A stretch of 64,000 nucleotides of DNA from Bradyrhizobium zhanjiangense (GTDB taxonomy: Bacteria; Pseudomonadota; Alphaproteobacteria; Rhizobiales; Xanthobacteraceae): contig NZ_CP022221.1 of NCBI RefSeq assembly GCF_004114935.1, forward strand, positions 7,089,001 through 7,153,000, given 5' to 3'. The notes under the pieces are model-generated. The model saw nothing but the letters and a program-made list of their open reading frames with translations, did no database searches and was not told the DNA's origin. Both the position numbers and the translations under genes were made by a program. Positions 17,890 to 27,715 of this stretch are shown here, piece after piece. The stretch's first letter is position 1; each line of letters starts with the position of its first letter.

Positions 17890-18369
17890 ATGAGGATTCA
17901 GGTCTGCAAGCTCGCGAGTGCGCTCGCAATTGCTGTTCCTATCGCGATCGCCGCCACGGCCAAATCGTCAGCCTCACCGATCAATGGCGCGTCGATCAGG
18001 GCGACGATACCGGATTTGACGACAGACGTGCACTTATTGGCTCGGCGGAGTCACCACTCTGCACCGGCAGCATACGGTTCATCGTCCTACGACGGCTCCT
18101 GGGACCTCGTCTTCGTGACGCAAAGAGGAACCTGCGATTCCACCTACAGCTTCACTGTCGATGTGACCAACGGAATTGTCACGCATCCCAATCTCGTGAA
18201 GTTTCGAGGATACGTTGCAAAAACGGGCGCGGTTCGCGCTTCCGTGACGGTCCAAGACAAATATGCCGCGGGCGCGGGCAAACTGTTTGCGACGTCCGGT
18301 CGGGGGACCTGGAGCGGCCACTCAGGATCAGCGCGCTGTTCAGGCTACTGGACGGCGCGACGGAATTGA
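17890..18369 (+). CDS. Secreted hypothetical protein, rhizobial type
   Basis: A 159-residue protein with a signal peptide (CKLASALAIAVPIAIAATAK) and a compact C-terminal domain. That domain has two conserved cysteines and the pattern YDGSWDLVFVTQRGTCDSTY and RGTWSGHSGSARCSGYW. I recall such proteins as frequent but uncharacterised in Bradyrhizobium. AGGAG lies eight bases before the ATG at 17890. It is followed 41 bp later by the caspase-like pseudogene, so both may form one transcript under operator copy 6. Confidence 0.75.
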   Translation: MRIQVCKLASALAIAVPIAIAATAKSSASPINGASIRATIPDLTTDVHLLARRSHHSAPAAYGSSSYDGSWDLVFVTQRGTCDSTYSFTVDVTNGIVTHPNLVKFRGYVAKTGAVRASVTVQDKYAAGAGKLFATSGRGTWSGHSGSARCSGYWTARRN

Positions 18370-18410
18370 CAGCAAACGGAAACGCGCGTTTCGTCGGAGA
18401 CCATAATGGA

Positions 18411-19276
18411 ATGAGATCTCCCAGACTAGTCGGCGTCGCAGTCTCGCTCAGCTTGCTCTTAACCAGTCTCGACGGGACAAGGCAACGGGAGACGCCTCGG
18501 CCCATCAGCGATCCCATCTGGTCAGGCAAATCCGCGCCCCCCGATACTAGTCGACTGGCGCTGGTGATTGGCAATTCGGCCTATCCCGATGCTGACTCTC
18601 CTCTTCCCATAATAACACGCAACGCGGAAGGCCTGACAAATGCTCTTCGCGAGCACGGCTTTCTGGTCGATGCCATTGAAAATGCCACGGGCTCGGACAT
18701 GACACACGCAGTCGATCATCTAAGGGCAAGAGTACATTCGAACTCGACTGTGTTAGTTTATTTCGGAGGTTACGGAATCCAGTCTGACGGACACAATTAT
18801 CTAATCCCAGTCGATGCGAAGATTTGGAGTGAAGAAGATATCCGTCTACAAGGGCTAAGCATTGACCATCTCCTCTCGCAACTCCAGACTTCAGGAGCAC
18901 GCGTCAGGCTCCTAGTTATGAGGCTTCGCGCCGCAACCCTTACGAGCGACGCTTCAGGACTTATTCACATGGGCTTGCGCCCATTCAAGGAGGTGAGAAT
19001 GCGCTGACCCTGAGCTCAGCCGCGCCTGGTGCAATCGTCGAAGACCCTGATGAACTACATAGCCGGCTGATGACCGCTCTTCTTACGCAGATGGATTCTT
19101 CGAGGGGGATAGAGGAGGTCTTCAACAATACTCAGAATGCAGTGGTGACTGCATCTCAGGGCCAGCAGACTCCCGTTGTGTCATCTACGCTAACCGAGAG
19201 TGTCGATCTTTGGGCGGAACGGAGCGGCGTTCCCGTGTTCTCGGCCGGATCTGCGGTTAGCGGTCGCAGCGAGTGA
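18411..19276 (+). pseudogene. Caspase-like (peptidase C14) pseudoprotease gene, frameshifted
   Basis: The first frame has a signal-like N-terminus and a p20 caspase fold start (LALVIGNSAYPD, NAEGLTNALREHGFLVDAIE, STVLVYFGGYGIQSDGHNYL). At about 18918 one G is missing; the second frame continues the family as EASRRNPYERRF, GGENALTLSSAAPGAIVEDP and NAVVTASQGQQTP up to 19276. The catalytic His position in YSGHG is a Tyr (FGGYG) and the Cys position of DACR is a Ser (EASR). So the ancestor was already a pseudocaspase before the frameshift. A read-through or sequencing error cannot be excluded. Confidence 0.75.
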
Positions 19277-19439
19277 ACATACAAAGTTCTGCTGATCTGC
19301 AAGGAACAAAGGTCAGGGAAAGACTTCCAAGGGCGGGTCACCACTCAATCATCTCCGTGCTCTTTGGACCATTCTACGCGCCCGACCGCCGTCCAATATC
19401 GATCTCAACCGCCTTGCTGAGACGTCCTTTTAGGGTTTC

Positions 19440-19724
19440 ATGATCGTTTGCTCCTGCAATGTCCTCACCGACCGCGATGTTCGCCACGCCGTGAACACGG
19501 CCGAGGATGCGCTGCGCAATGCCAAACAGATCTATGACTGTCTCGGCTGCAGCGCTGAGTGTGGCCGCTGCGCGCGCACCATCAAGACGATCATCGACGA
19601 GGCGTATAGGGAATGTGCGCTAGCCTGTCAGGCCGACTGTCCGCATCGCCGGATCAAGGATGACGCGCAGAACGAGCCCAGCGTTGGAGCCGCAGCGACC
19701 AACTTCCTTGGTTTTTCTCGGTAG
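19440..19724 (+). CDS. bfd: Bacterioferritin-associated ferredoxin
   Basis: A 94-residue protein with the BFD-like [2Fe-2S] cysteine set: MIVCSCN (Cys4, Cys6) and AECGRC (Cys41, Cys44), with two more cysteines at 34 and 37. Bfd passes electrons to bacterioferritin so that stored iron can be released. In keeping with this it is followed by a bacterioferritin gene start, although that gene is truncated. Start ATG at 19440 behind AGGG. Confidence 0.92.
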   Translation: MIVCSCNVLTDRDVRHAVNTAEDALRNAKQIYDCLGCSAECGRCARTIKTIIDEAYRECALACQADCPHRRIKDDAQNEPSVGAAATNFLGFSR

Positions 19725-19764
19725 GTGGCTCTCGGTTTCGTCTCGGGGATGCTTGGTAGTTTTT

Positions 19765-19781
19765 CTCAGAAGTGTTCTAAA
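19765..19781 (+). promoter_or_regulatory. Irr-type iron control element (ICE-like)
   Basis: CTCAGAA-GTG-TTCTAAA matches the TTTAGAA-N3-TTCTAAA iron control element of rhizobial Irr at 12 of 14 positions. It lies 43 bp upstream of the bacterioferritin start, where iron-responsive control is expected. Confidence 0.6.
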
Positions 19782-19823
19782 CTAAGAAGGGCAAAGGCCC
19801 AACCTCAAGCCTTGGAGTTCATC

Positions 19824-20048
19824 ATGAAGGGCGACCCCAGAGTCATCGAGTATCTTAACAAGGGACTGCGTCACGAGCTCACCGCAATCAAACAATACTG
19901 GCTGCACTACCGGTTCTTGGCCAACTGGGGCCTGCTGGAAATGGCCAAGGCTTGGCGCAGGGAGTCGATCGAGGAGATGAAGCACGCTGACCGCTTCACC
20001 GATGTTGGGCCTGTCGGAGGATCGCTCGCTAGCCACGTACGCGTTTGA
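19824..20048 (+). pseudogene. bfr: Bacterioferritin, 5' fragment cut off at hemE
   Basis: The first 60 residues are standard bacterioferritin ([51 protein letters not shown]) including the first iron ligands. After residue 60, at about 20003, the frame enters unrelated sequence and ends at 20048, inside the 3' end of the convergent hemE gene. The remaining ~100 residues are absent. The break suggests a deletion or recombination joining bfd-bfr to hemE. Confidence 0.85.
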
Positions 20049-21063
20049 TTATCTGTTCGACATGGGCGATCGGCGTCTCCGGCTGGATGCCGTGACCGAG
20101 ATTGAAGATGAAGCGCCCTTGCGAAAAATTCGCCAAGGTGTTGTCGATCGCGCGGTCGAGTGCCGCACCGCCCGTGATCAGCACCAGCGGATCGAGATTG
20201 CCCTGTACGGCGACCTTGCTCTGCACGCGCTCGCGGATGAAGACGGGCTCGGCGGTCCAGTCCATGCTGACTGCATTGACGCCGGTGGCCTCGACGTAAC
20301 CAGGCAGCTGCGCGCCCGCGCCGCGCGGGAAGCCGATGATCTTCGCATCGGGCACCTTGGCGCGCACGCCTTCGACGATGCGCCGGGTCGGCTCGGTTGA
20401 CCAGCGCACGAATTCGGCGGGCGGCAGCACGCCGGCCCAGGTGTCGAAGATCTGCAAGGCGTTGGCGCCGGCCTCGAGTTGCGCCAGCAGATATTGGATC
20501 GAGCTGACGACCAGCACGTCGATAATTTTCGCGAACGCCTCGGGATGACGGTAGGCCATGATCCGCGCCGGCGCCTGATCGAGCGTGCCCTGGCCCGCGA
20601 CCATATAGGTCGCAACCGTCCACGGCGCACCGCAGAAGCCGATCAGCGCCACCTCAGGATCGAGCGCGCCGCGCGCGATCCTGAGCGCCTCGAACACCGG
20701 CGCGAGCGTGCCGAAGTCGGCCTGCGCGGCGAGCGCTCCGACCTTGACGGGATCATCCAGCGGATCGAGCCGCGGACCTTCGCCGACCTCGAACCGCACC
20801 GAGCGGCCGAGCGCATGGGGGATCACCAGGATGTCCGAGAAGATGATGGCCGCATCGAAGCCAAACCTGCGGATCGGCTGCAGCGTGACTTCGGCGGCAA
20901 GCTCCGGACTGAAGCAGAGATCGAGGAAGCCGCCAGCCTTGGCGCGCACCTCGCGATATTCAGGCAAGTAGCGGCCGGCCTGCCGCATCATCCACAGGGG
21001 CGGGATGCTTTGCCGCTGGCCGGAGAGCACGTCGATGAGGGGCTTTGTCGCAGACTGGGGCAC
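20029..21063 (-). CDS. hemE: Uroporphyrinogen decarboxylase
   Basis: A 344-residue cytosolic enzyme turning uroporphyrinogen III into coproporphyrinogen III. Signature [19 protein letters not shown] lies at the N-terminus; [46 protein letters not shown] and [12 protein letters not shown] follow. The GTG at 21063 gives the usual family start ([16 protein letters not shown]) and CAGGA precedes it. GC content is visibly higher than in the flanking sequence. The gene abuts a bfr fragment, so this looks like a translocated segment or second copy. Confidence 0.95.
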   Translation of the reverse strand: MPQSATKPLIDVLSGQRQSIPPLWMMRQAGRYLPEYREVRAKAGGFLDLCFSPELAAEVTLQPIRRFGFDAAIIFSDILVIPHALGRSVRFEVGEGPRLDPLDDPVKVGALAAQADFGTLAPVFEALRIARGALDPEVALIGFCGAPWTVATYMVAGQGTLDQAPARIMAYRHPEAFAKIIDVLVVSSIQYLLAQLEAGANALQIFDTWAGVLPPAEFVRWSTEPTRRIVEGVRAKVPDAKIIGFPRGAGAQLPGYVEATGVNAVSMDWTAEPVFIRERVQSKVAVQGNLDPLVLITGGAALDRAIDNTLANFSQGRFIFNLGHGIQPETPIAHVEQIIKRVRG

Positions 21064-21075
21064 GAATGGTCCTGA

Positions 21076-21414
<339 letters not shown>

Positions 21415-21740
21415 TGATCTGCGGAAACCCCGGTCCGTAGAGTACCAAGCATCTTATCAAGTTGTCGAGGATCGGCTTGGAGCCCGCAGGAGCGTCCTCG
21501 CGCTTCAGAATGGCAATATGGGATTCTCCTGCTGCGAACCGCAAATGATTATTCGATGCCCGTGGTCGCCACTGGACTGGCTCGAAACCTAGGGCCGATC
21601 GCGCCACGCCACTGAAGTGGACGGCAACCTGTCCTTCCATCGCCGCAGCATCGGTCGCGATAGCCCGGCAGATTATCAAGGCCTACAAACAGTAGCGTCG
21701 GGTCCTAGCGCGTGCTCATCAAATTCGCATCGACGTGAGA
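21415..21740. other. Intergenic region
   Basis: A 102-codon minus-strand frame (21371-21679) is open but has no ribosome binding site or recognised family, so I do not call it. Confidence 0.35.
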
Positions 21741-21778
21741 GGGAAGCGTCGGTGGTTAAGAGACCGATTGCGCTTCCC
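21741..21778 (-). terminator. Long hairpin downstream of the P460 operon
   Basis: Arms GGGAAGCG/CGCTTCCC with an inner TCGGT/ACCGA pair form a stable stem-loop 38 bp after the stop of the 364-residue periplasmic protein. No strong T-run is present. Confidence 0.5.
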
Positions 21779-21815
21779 GCATGAACGAGGGAAGCGCAGC
21801 TATGTGGCCAGGAGA

Positions 21816-22910
21816 TTATTCATTGGTGAAGCCTACAACCGGACAATTCACTAGATTGCCCGTCGTCTTCACCGGCCCTCCCGCAGGGCTCACCAGTAAG
21901 CCCGCCGCACTTTTGGATTCAAGATCGTCGCCGTCAGTGATCAGTTTCCTTTGATCCTTCACGATAGCTTCCTTGGTCCACTCGGCTAGTCGTACGTCCC
22001 ACATCGGGGAGTATCCGGCGCTGATCTCAGTGAAGTGCGCGAGGATGTCGAGCGAAGGCCCCTCTCCCTTGATAGCACTGTTGAGTCCCTGGCGATTCGG
22101 ATCGTTCGCCCCCATGTTGCCATTCACAATCGTATAGATCACCTCGATCGCGCCGCTCTGAAGAATGTCGCTTTCCGCAGGCGCAAAGGTGGACGCCTCA
22201 AGGGTCGCCGACTCCTCGGAATTTGCGTCAAAGCTAAGATAACGCAGGTGTCTTCCGTTCGCGAATCCAGACCGGAGTTTCAAGTCGACAGTGCCCTTAT
22301 CAGGACAGATGCTTGCTACGGAGTCCGTCACCACGGAGTAGTCAGGGCTGCCGTTGCAGAATGAAATTTTGTCCGGCCCGACGTCGAACGCGATGATCGG
22401 CGCATTGAAAACGATATTCATACTATTGGACACCCGCACCAGTGGGCTGTAGTGCGCATCCCCAATAGATCCGGCTCGGGCTGTCTTAGGAGGAAAGAAA
22501 CTGGGCGCGTCCCCTCCGACCAACTTCTGCGAAGGTGAGAAATCGACCCGCCCTGATTTAAAGGTGAAGTTACCCGAGTCGTCCATTTCCGCAACCCGTG
22601 TGCTCTTCAGGTTCTTGGCATCAGTGAGACTCGGCGCCCACGTAAGTCCCATCTTTTGCGAAGCATCGTAATCGCTTACGTCGGTGAGAACGAACCAAAC
22701 GGTCTCTCCCGAGGCAAGACGGCCGCGATGGAGCGGTAGCGTCACCACCTCTCGTACTAGGTCCACCTGGCCCGACGTAAGAAATTGCTTCGTGATCTTT
22801 TTGCCAGCAGCTGGATCGGCCGCTAGACTTACATGAGGTGTCGAAAACGACACCACAAACATCACCATCGATCCGCAAATGCATCTGGCGAGCTTTCCGC
22901 TGGGCTTCAT
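21816..22910 (-). CDS. Periplasmic protein of unknown family, in P460 operon
   Basis: 364 residues from ATG 22910 with a signal peptide ending near VSLAADP. The mature part is rich in beta strands (VREVVTLPLHRGRLASGETV, FVLTDVSDYDASQKMGLTWA, FVLT-type repeats, AIEVIYTIVNGNMGANDPN). Two cysteines (FCNGSPD and SICPD) may form a disulfide. I do not recognise the family. It follows two cytochrome P460-type genes on the same strand (70 bp gap), so it may bind or protect them. AAGG lies near the start. Confidence 0.75.
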   Translation of the reverse strand: MKPSGKLARCICGSMVMFVVSFSTPHVSLAADPAAGKKITKQFLTSGQVDLVREVVTLPLHRGRLASGETVWFVLTDVSDYDASQKMGLTWAPSLTDAKNLKSTRVAEMDDSGNFTFKSGRVDFSPSQKLVGGDAPSFFPPKTARAGSIGDAHYSPLVRVSNSMNIVFNAPIIAFDVGPDKISFCNGSPDYSVVTDSVASICPDKGTVDLKLRSGFANGRHLRYLSFDANSEESATLEASTFAPAESDILQSGAIEVIYTIVNGNMGANDPNRQGLNSAIKGEGPSLDILAHFTEISAGYSPMWDVRLAEWTKEAIVKDQRKLITDGDDLESKSAAGLLVSPAGGPVKTTGNLVNCPVVGFTNE

Positions 22911-22979
22911 GACGTTACCTTCTTTGCATCCAGTCTGGTTTTGCACACGTGACATTAAAGCTAGTTCGCCGAGGGCCTG

Positions 22980-23549
22980 TCACTTTTTGAGTCCGGGATA
23001 GCCTTGAACATAGATCCAGTCAGTCGCTTTGGCAGGGATGTGGCAACCTAGACAATCTGAGCGGAAGTCGGTTGAGGTCGTTTTCACCGGGTCACCCGCG
23101 TCAAACCAGGACCAGCCCCAACCGTTGCCCCACAATTTATTATCGGGGTGACTGTTTTTGCCGTCCTTCACCATCATGAACCAGCCTTTGAGGCTTTGTT
23201 GATGGCTGACGGTCCCAGTCGTCATTTCCGAGGTCGCCGCGGCGTACACTTCTTTCACCAGGATCGAACCCTCGGGAAATTCGCCAGTCGTCCGATAAGC
23301 TGCCGCAGTTCCGGGCGACCCATAGACCACGTGCATCTCCTTAGCACCTTTGTCACCTGCAACAGACCAGCTCCCAAGGAATTCGTAGGTCGTTCGGTAC
23401 TCTTTCGGGACATGCATGTTGCCTGCCCCGTCGACGAGTTGTTCTTGCGCAGAGGCGGCCTGGCTAGGTACGACCTGTGATACTAGGCAGCCGACGCTCA
23501 CAGCGATAAACGATGCGGACGCTATGGCCGCACTTCTCAGAATCTTCAT
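22980..23549 (-). CDS. Cytochrome P460-family protein, second copy
   Basis: 189 residues, signal peptide (ILRSAAIASASFIAVSVGCL), then the P460 fold: VPKEYRTTYEFLGSWSV, FPEGSILVKEVYAA, WFMMVKDGKNSHPDNKLWGN GWGWSWFDAG, ending in a single c-type heme motif CLGCHIPA. Such proteins oxidise or bind small nitrogen compounds in some bacteria, but most are uncharacterised. The heme would need the Ccm machinery found at 27-34 kb. The start at 23549 lies 11 bp downstream of the stop of the first P460 gene. Confidence 0.82.
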   Translation of the reverse strand: MKILRSAAIASASFIAVSVGCLVSQVVPSQAASAQEQLVDGAGNMHVPKEYRTTYEFLGSWSVAGDKGAKEMHVVYGSPGTAAAYRTTGEFPEGSILVKEVYAAATSEMTTGTVSHQQSLKGWFMMVKDGKNSHPDNKLWGNGWGWSWFDAGDPVKTTSTDFRSDCLGCHIPAKATDWIYVQGYPGLKK

Positions 23550-23560
23550 CACGGTTATCC

Positions 23561-24235
23561 CTACTTTTTGATAGACGGATTCTCGCTGGGCGGCATTTTC
23601 TTGGAGCCACTCTGGCCGGGCGGTAGCGGCACCTGGTCGAGCAGCGCGTAGAACTGCGTCCATACGTCATCCCGTTTCGCGCTTGCGATGTGGCAGTAGC
23701 CGCATTCCTCGACCGGCCGGACTTTGGCAGTGGCCGCTTTCGGTTCGTGGTGATTGAAGTTGAAATAACCCCAACCGTCGCTTGCCTTATATCTCTCGGT
23801 GTCCTTGACGGTTACATCCGCTCCGTTGAACGCCCCCGGGAAAAATCCTTTTCCCGATGGCGCGGTACTCGAACCGTCCGGATTGGTGGCAGGCTGCATA
23901 AGCTGCAATTCCTTCACGAAGATTGTTCCTTCAGGGAAGACGCCCGTTTTCTTGTAAATATCGTAAGAACCGGGCTCGATATACACGTTGTGAAATTCCG
24001 GGAAATTTGCTTGAGGCGGGTTCAAAAAGTTGGGCGTCAGTGGCGATCCAACGTAAACCCATTCGTGAAAGTTTTTTGGCAGAATAAGGTCCCCGTCTTT
24101 CGTGTATTCAGGAAGATAGCGGCCGGTGGCGTGCCAATCGTCGGGTGGCGGAAGCTGTGGTTGCTGCGCGAAGGCTGCGGTTGCTAGAGCGCCAACGCCA
24201 AGGACCGCGGAAAGTGCCAGTACGGTGCGTCTCAT
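23561..24235 (-). CDS. Cytochrome P460-family protein, first copy
   Basis: 224 residues, signal peptide (VLALSAVLGVGALATAAFAQ). Domain pattern as in the next gene: YLPEYTKDGDLILPKNFHEW, FPEGTIFVKELQL, GWGYFNFNHHEP, heme motif ECGYCH near residue 179. The sequence is only moderately like its neighbour, so the duplication is old. First gene of a three-gene operon. Whether the lysine cross-link to heme of true P460 is present cannot be judged from sequence alone. Confidence 0.82.
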   Translation of the reverse strand: MRRTVLALSAVLGVGALATAAFAQQPQLPPPDDWHATGRYLPEYTKDGDLILPKNFHEWVYVGSPLTPNFLNPPQANFPEFHNVYIEPGSYDIYKKTGVFPEGTIFVKELQLMQPATNPDGSSTAPSGKGFFPGAFNGADVTVKDTERYKASDGWGYFNFNHHEPKAATAKVRPVEECGYCHIASAKRDDVWTQFYALLDQVPLPPGQSGSKKMPPSENPSIKK

Positions 24236-25202
24236 AATCTCTCTCCTATGACAGCTCGATATTGCCGATGAGGCAATGACTGCATTCTTGCGCAGGTGGT
24301 CTCATTAACTGCGCGCAGATCAGACTAGGCGTGGATGCCCAAGTGCGAAAGCAACAAGGGGGCATGAAATCGATGCCCGATGGAAATGACGCACTCTCGA
24401 ACTATTGCTGTTTGATCATCGGATCTTTCTGTTCCCTCGCAACCCGGCGCAGTGAGTTGCGACTAATGGCCATGTCCAGTCCTTGCTGATGAGCTAGACT
24501 CTTTGCTCATCTGCAGATTGGGCCATTGAGTGTCCAATTCTTGTTGTTCCAAATGTCGCACGCGATCCCAGGGAGGGGCCAGTGCAGTTTCTCGGCCGAT
24601 ACCGAGCCCCGATCACTCAATCCCTTTTAGCGTCGTCCACTCGCTCGCGGCTTGCCTCTGCCTACTCCGAGCGATTGTCGCGTCACCGCAGCTTACGAGC
24701 TAATGTCCAGCGTGTCGGTGGAGGCACTTCGCGAGAAGGCATAGTGTCTCGATTGGCGACACCTCACCGCGCCAGCGCTGAAGAGGCCTCCTAGATCAAA
24801 CAATGGGTGCATGACACTACCAGTCGGCAGGCGCTCTTTGTTCACTTCGACCCGGCTGCCGATCCGGATCGCCCAGCTCTTCGCTGGTGAACAGCCACGA
24901 GCGGCTTGGACTATGATCTGGGCGGCATCTTAGAATGCGATGAGCGACGAACCATCTCGCTGATCTGGTCGTACAGTTGACTTAGCGTCCGGTACCAAGT
25001 CGCGACCAGGGGGATTTTGCGTCCGGGCGGCGTGCGCACCATGCAAAAAGGACAGGAGGCTAGCCTAGGTCTGAGCTGCCTCAGGCAGCGACGCTCGATC
25101 ATAACCGGAGGATTTAGAAATCATAACTGAGACGAGTGCGAAGTGCTCTGCGTGATGGGCTATGGTCGACCTATGCTCGAGCGACGGATAGGGAAGGTTG
25201 AC
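24236..25202. other. Intergenic region between P460 operon and hemA
   Basis: Nearly 1 kb without a supportable gene; it must hold the divergent promoters. TTTAGAA at 25113-25119 is one half of an Irr-type box but the second half is not conserved, so I do not call it. Confidence 0.4.
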
Positions 25203-26579
25203 ATGGAAGATCTCGACATATCAGCTGAGCGTCAAGCGAAGCATCCAGCGCACGGAAGCTCCGGTAATGGACATTCGTGTGCGAACACACATTCGTGTGC
25301 GGACATGTTGTGCATGAAACGAGCGTTGACGACGTCCACCGCAACCTTCGTTAGGGGCGCCGTCAATTGTGCGGCCGAAACATACGAACACCATTTTCGT
25401 GGCTCTCTTGAGCGCCTGCGCGAAGAACAACGTTATCGCGTCTTCGCTAACATCGAACGCGTCTCCGGTCGCTTCCCTACCGCCAAATGGCGCCGCCTCG
25501 ACGGATCCGTTACTGAAATCACGGTTTGGTGCTCGAATGATTATCTGGGCATGGGACAACATCCGGAGGTTGTGAGCGCGCTGACAGCGACGGCACACCG
25601 CTGCGGTGCAGGAGCAGGTGGAACTCGCAACATCGCGGGAAATAGTTCGCCCTTGGTTGATTTAGAGGGCGAACTTGCTGATTTGCACGGCAAGGAGGCC
25701 AGTCTCGTCTTCACCTCCGGCTACGTATCGAACCAGGCCAGCATCTCCACGATCGGTAAGCTGATCCCAGAGTGCGTAATCTTTTCTGATGCATTCAACC
25801 ACAATTCGATTATCGAAGGCATCCGTCAATCAGGTTGCGAAAAGCGAATTTTCCGCCACAACGATCTTGGTCACCTTGAGGCCTTGCTTCGCGAGGCGGG
25901 AAGCCGCCCTAAGCTCGTCGTGTTCGAATCGGTCTACTCAATGGACGGCGATGTGGCGCCGATCGGCGCAATCTGCGACCTTGCCGAGCGGTATGGGGCG
26001 ATGACCTACCTTGATGAGGTTCACGCCGTCGGCCTCTACGGCGCTCGCGGCGGCGGAATTAGCGAGCGCGAGGGTGTGATGCACCGCTTGACGGTGATCG
26101 AGGGTACTCTCGCCAAGGGATTTGGCTGCATTGGCGGCTATATCTCGGCGTCGCGATCTATTTGCGATGCGGTGCGCAGCTTCGCGCCCGGATTCATCTT
26201 CACGACCGCCCTCCCTCCACCGATTGCCGCCGCAGCGCGTGCATCTGTTCGCTATCTGAAACACTCGTCTGCCGAGCGCGAAGCACACCAACGACAGGCC
26301 GCTGCAACGAAAGAGGCGCTCCAAGCCGCCGGGCTTCCGGTTCTCCGGACCGGAACCCACATCGTCCCTGTGATCGTCGGCGATGCGGAATTGTGCAAGG
26401 CGGCAGCCGATCGCCTTCTACAGCGCCACGCCATCTATATCCAGCCGATCAACTATCCTACGGTCCCGCGTGGGACAGAGCGGCTGCGCATCACGCCATC
26501 GCCATACCACGTGGATACCCATATAGCTGAACTCGCGGCTGCGCTCGCTGAGACCTGGGAGGCCCTTTCTCTTTACTGA
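25203..26579 (+). CDS. hemA: 5-aminolevulinate synthase
   Basis: 458 residues. PLP-dependent enzyme joining glycine and succinyl-CoA, the first step of heme synthesis in alphaproteobacteria. Motifs: [56 protein letters not shown], and GTLAKGFG with the PLP lysine. I chose the ATG at 25203 (GGGAAGG upstream). Compared with the usual ~405-409 residues it has about 50 extra N-terminal residues, including [14 protein letters not shown] encoded by a tandem 18-bp duplication at 25271-25306. An internal start nearer the core domain is possible. Confidence 0.93.
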   Translation: MEDLDISAERQAKHPAHGSSGNGHSCANTHSCADMLCMKRALTTSTATFVRGAVNCAAETYEHHFRGSLERLREEQRYRVFANIERVSGRFPTAKWRRLDGSVTEITVWCSNDYLGMGQHPEVVSALTATAHRCGAGAGGTRNIAGNSSPLVDLEGELADLHGKEASLVFTSGYVSNQASISTIGKLIPECVIFSDAFNHNSIIEGIRQSGCEKRIFRHNDLGHLEALLREAGSRPKLVVFESVYSMDGDVAPIGAICDLAERYGAMTYLDEVHAVGLYGARGGGISEREGVMHRLTVIEGTLAKGFGCIGGYISASRSICDAVRSFAPGFIFTTALPPPIAAAARASVRYLKHSSAEREAHQRQAAATKEALQAAGLPVLRTGTHIVPVIVGDAELCKAAADRLLQRHAIYIQPINYPTVPRGTERLRITPSPYHVDTHIAELAAALAETWEALSLY

Positions 26580-26958
26580 GAGCCGTGATTGGGAACACTC
26601 CCGCGACCGCCTGCGGCTTCGTCGGCAGGGCGTCGGCTAACCGACGGCGCAGCGTACAAGGGAAGGGCGTCGGGCGTTCCCGGTGGTGCAGCGAGGCAGC
26701 AAGCTGGGCAATGCAACATCGCTTTCACGTTTGTAGGGGCGATCGCGTGACCCACCCTGCCCTCAGCGTTCAAGATCTGGCTCGCATCCGTTTAATGGGC
26801 AGCCCCGAAGAGCGAACCTCCTCGGCCTCCTGGGCTGTTCTCCCCCACGTCGCCGCTCGAACACGTTTGTCCCGAACCATCGTTCATTTCGATAATCCCT
26901 CCAAATGAGGGTTCGTTGAAAACGATCACAACGAAACAACGGACAACGAGGACTGAAC
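26580..26958. other. Intergenic region upstream of ccmA
   Basis: No supported gene. The ccmA ribosome binding site (GAGGACT) lies at its right end. Confidence 0.35.
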
Positions 26959-27585
26959 ATGGATATTAGGCAGCGATCCCATCTGCTGATCGAAGATCTG
27001 TCCGTCGCGCGCGGCGAGCGCATCCTGCTCGACGGGATGTCTTTGCGACTAAGCGCGGGCCAAATCGCCGAAGTGACCGGTCCCAACGGAGTGGGCAAAT
27101 CTACACTCTTGCGGGCGATCGCCGGCTTTTTTCCACTAGGATCCGGCCGCATGTCATGGGTGGAGTCCGAAGCCACGGATCCGGCGCCCCTGGCAGAACG
27201 CCTCCACTACGTGGGCCATCTCGACGGGTTGAAATCGTCGTTGACCGCCCGCGAGAACCTCGACATCGGCCTGGGATTTTTGGGGCGAGACCGCCGAACC
27301 CCGTTAGAGGCGCTGGACCGCATGGAGTTGGCCCACGTTCTCGATCTGCCTGTCGGCTATCTTTCCGCGGGGCAGCGTCGCCGTGTCGCATTGGCCCGGC
27401 TCTTAATCGTCGATCGTCCTCTATGGTTACTCGACGAACCGCTAACAGCGCTCGACCGGCACGCGCGCGCCTTGCTGAAGACTATCGTCGCCAGCCATCT
27501 CGAAGGCGGAGGATTGACACTGGCCGCGACCCACGAACCTCTTGGTCTGCGAGGGACAGTCCAAGTCAGACTTGGAACCAAATGA
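26959..27585 (+). CDS. ccmA: Heme exporter ATP-binding protein CcmA
   Basis: 208-residue ABC ATPase: Walker A GPNGVGKST, signature YLSAGQRRRVALARLL, Walker B RPLWLLDEP, and a switch-region His in AATHEP. CcmA works with CcmB, CcmC and CcmD to release holo-CcmE for cytochrome c maturation at the inner membrane. The gene starts 12 bp after GAGGA. ccmB follows after an unusually wide 120-bp gap that shows no gene. Confidence 0.95.
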   Translation: MDIRQRSHLLIEDLSVARGERILLDGMSLRLSAGQIAEVTGPNGVGKSTLLRAIAGFFPLGSGRMSWVESEATDPAPLAERLHYVGHLDGLKSSLTARENLDIGLGFLGRDRRTPLEALDRMELAHVLDLPVGYLSAGQRRRVALARLLIVDRPLWLLDEPLTALDRHARALLKTIVASHLEGGGLTLAATHEPLGLRGTVQVRLGTK

Positions 27586-27715
27586 TGGCCATTTCGCTGA
27601 AGTGCGGTCGCACCCTACATAGCGGTCTGTCTCGAGGTCGGGAGAGAAGAGATCACTCTGCTTTTCCGATTTCAGCGGCGCGGTCTCGACGCAATGGCGA
27701 TGCCGGATGGGCACC

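Noticed and set aside
17814-19007. 397-codon plus-strand frame starting inside operator copy 6
   Set aside because: Its first ~200 codons overlap the secreted protein gene in another frame; only the part from 18411 is protein-like (pseudocaspase).
25113-25129. Irr-type box before hemA
   Set aside because: Only the left half TTTAGAA matches; the right half is not conserved.
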